Of a stretch of DNA of 64,000 bases, positions 63,791-64,000 are shown in pieces. This DNA comes from Nephrocerus scutellatus (taxonomy: Eukaryota > Arthropoda > Insecta > Diptera > Pipunculidae). The stretch is from the NCBI GenBank assembly GCA_947095585.1, contig OX352762.1, forward strand, positions 27,132,669 to 27,196,668, read 5' to 3'. The translations under genes and the position numbers were made by a program. The first letter of the stretch is position 1, and the number at the start of each line of letters is the position of its first letter. Below the pieces are notes generated by a model. It worked only from the letters and a program-made list of their open reading frames with translations. It was not told the origin of the DNA and did not search any database.

Positions 63791-64000
63791 GAGCTTTTAA
63801 GATAATTCAGTGTTTAGAAATACAACTACCCATATGGCGAGCTGAGCAGCTCGCATTATACTATCTTACTATTATATTTGTTTGTCATTAATGTGACAAA
63901 GATAAAGTCAGAAAAATGCCACATCAACCATTTGCACACATCCGTTTGTTAGCGTATACGTTGTCTTTAATATAATACCATAAGATGTCGTATATTTGTA
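63791..64000. other. Right edge of window, unassigned
   Basis: AT-rich with no recognised feature. Confidence 0.4.

Overview
The window is eukaryotic nuclear DNA, most likely from a fly (Diptera). It is AT-rich, with short introns (58-85 bp) carrying GT..AG ends. It holds three intact spliced genes, one decayed fourth gene and a very dense load of transposon debris. Predicted proteins are single-copy insect genes, and the repeats (LINEs, Helitron-like ends, piggyBac-, pogo- and mariner-like remnants, a tRNA-derived SINE) fit a repeat-rich fly genome. The species cannot be fixed from the sequence alone.

Layout. 1-6.6 kb: LINE remnants, two small dispersed-repeat families and a pair of MITE-like elements. 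6.7-7.8 kb (+): a MADF/BESS-type regulator in two exons with an in-frame stop, probably a pseudogene. 9.1-15.2 kb (+): a complete nine-exon ANKRD13-family gene (ankyrin repeats plus ubiquitin-interacting motifs, 647 aa); its last intron holds several repeats. 16.1-19.2 kb: nested LINEs, one inserted inside the reverse transcriptase of another. 19.97-23.04 kb (-): a complete four-exon botv/EXTL3-type heparan-sulfate glycosyltransferase (954 aa). 23.95-25.13 kb: a piggyBac-like element with a truncated transposase. 25.5-36.6 kb: LINE ends, Helitron-like sequences with internal tandem repeats, SINE copies, a 4 x ~115 bp tandem array and long unassigned stretches. 36.7-45.6 kb (-): a trehalase gene (591 aa secreted form) whose introns contain a ~560 bp fold-back palindrome, SINEs, a mariner-like remnant, a LINE and a 47-bp minisatellite. 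A 75-bp downstream exon, in frame from an alternative donor, would swap the C-terminus for a membrane helix. 46-64 kb: gene-free, with LINE remnants, a CTCAAGACC-type low-complexity block behind a fold-back, a Helitron-like short element, a repeat family built on an ACACATGTGT core, and a 949-bp pogo-like transposon cleanly inserted into another repeat.

The genes do not form a pathway. The ANKRD13 protein acts in endocytic sorting of ubiquitinated cargo, botv in heparan-sulfate chain initiation in the Golgi, and trehalase in splitting trehalose, the insect blood sugar. The observations I rate highest are the alternative membrane-anchor exon of trehalase, the long transcribed hairpin in a trehalase intron, the nested LINE pair, the pogo-like insertion with an inferable empty site, and the SINE family whose 3' tail resembles that of a LINE in the same window. 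All splice models are read by eye from consensus sites and reading frame; no RNA evidence was available.
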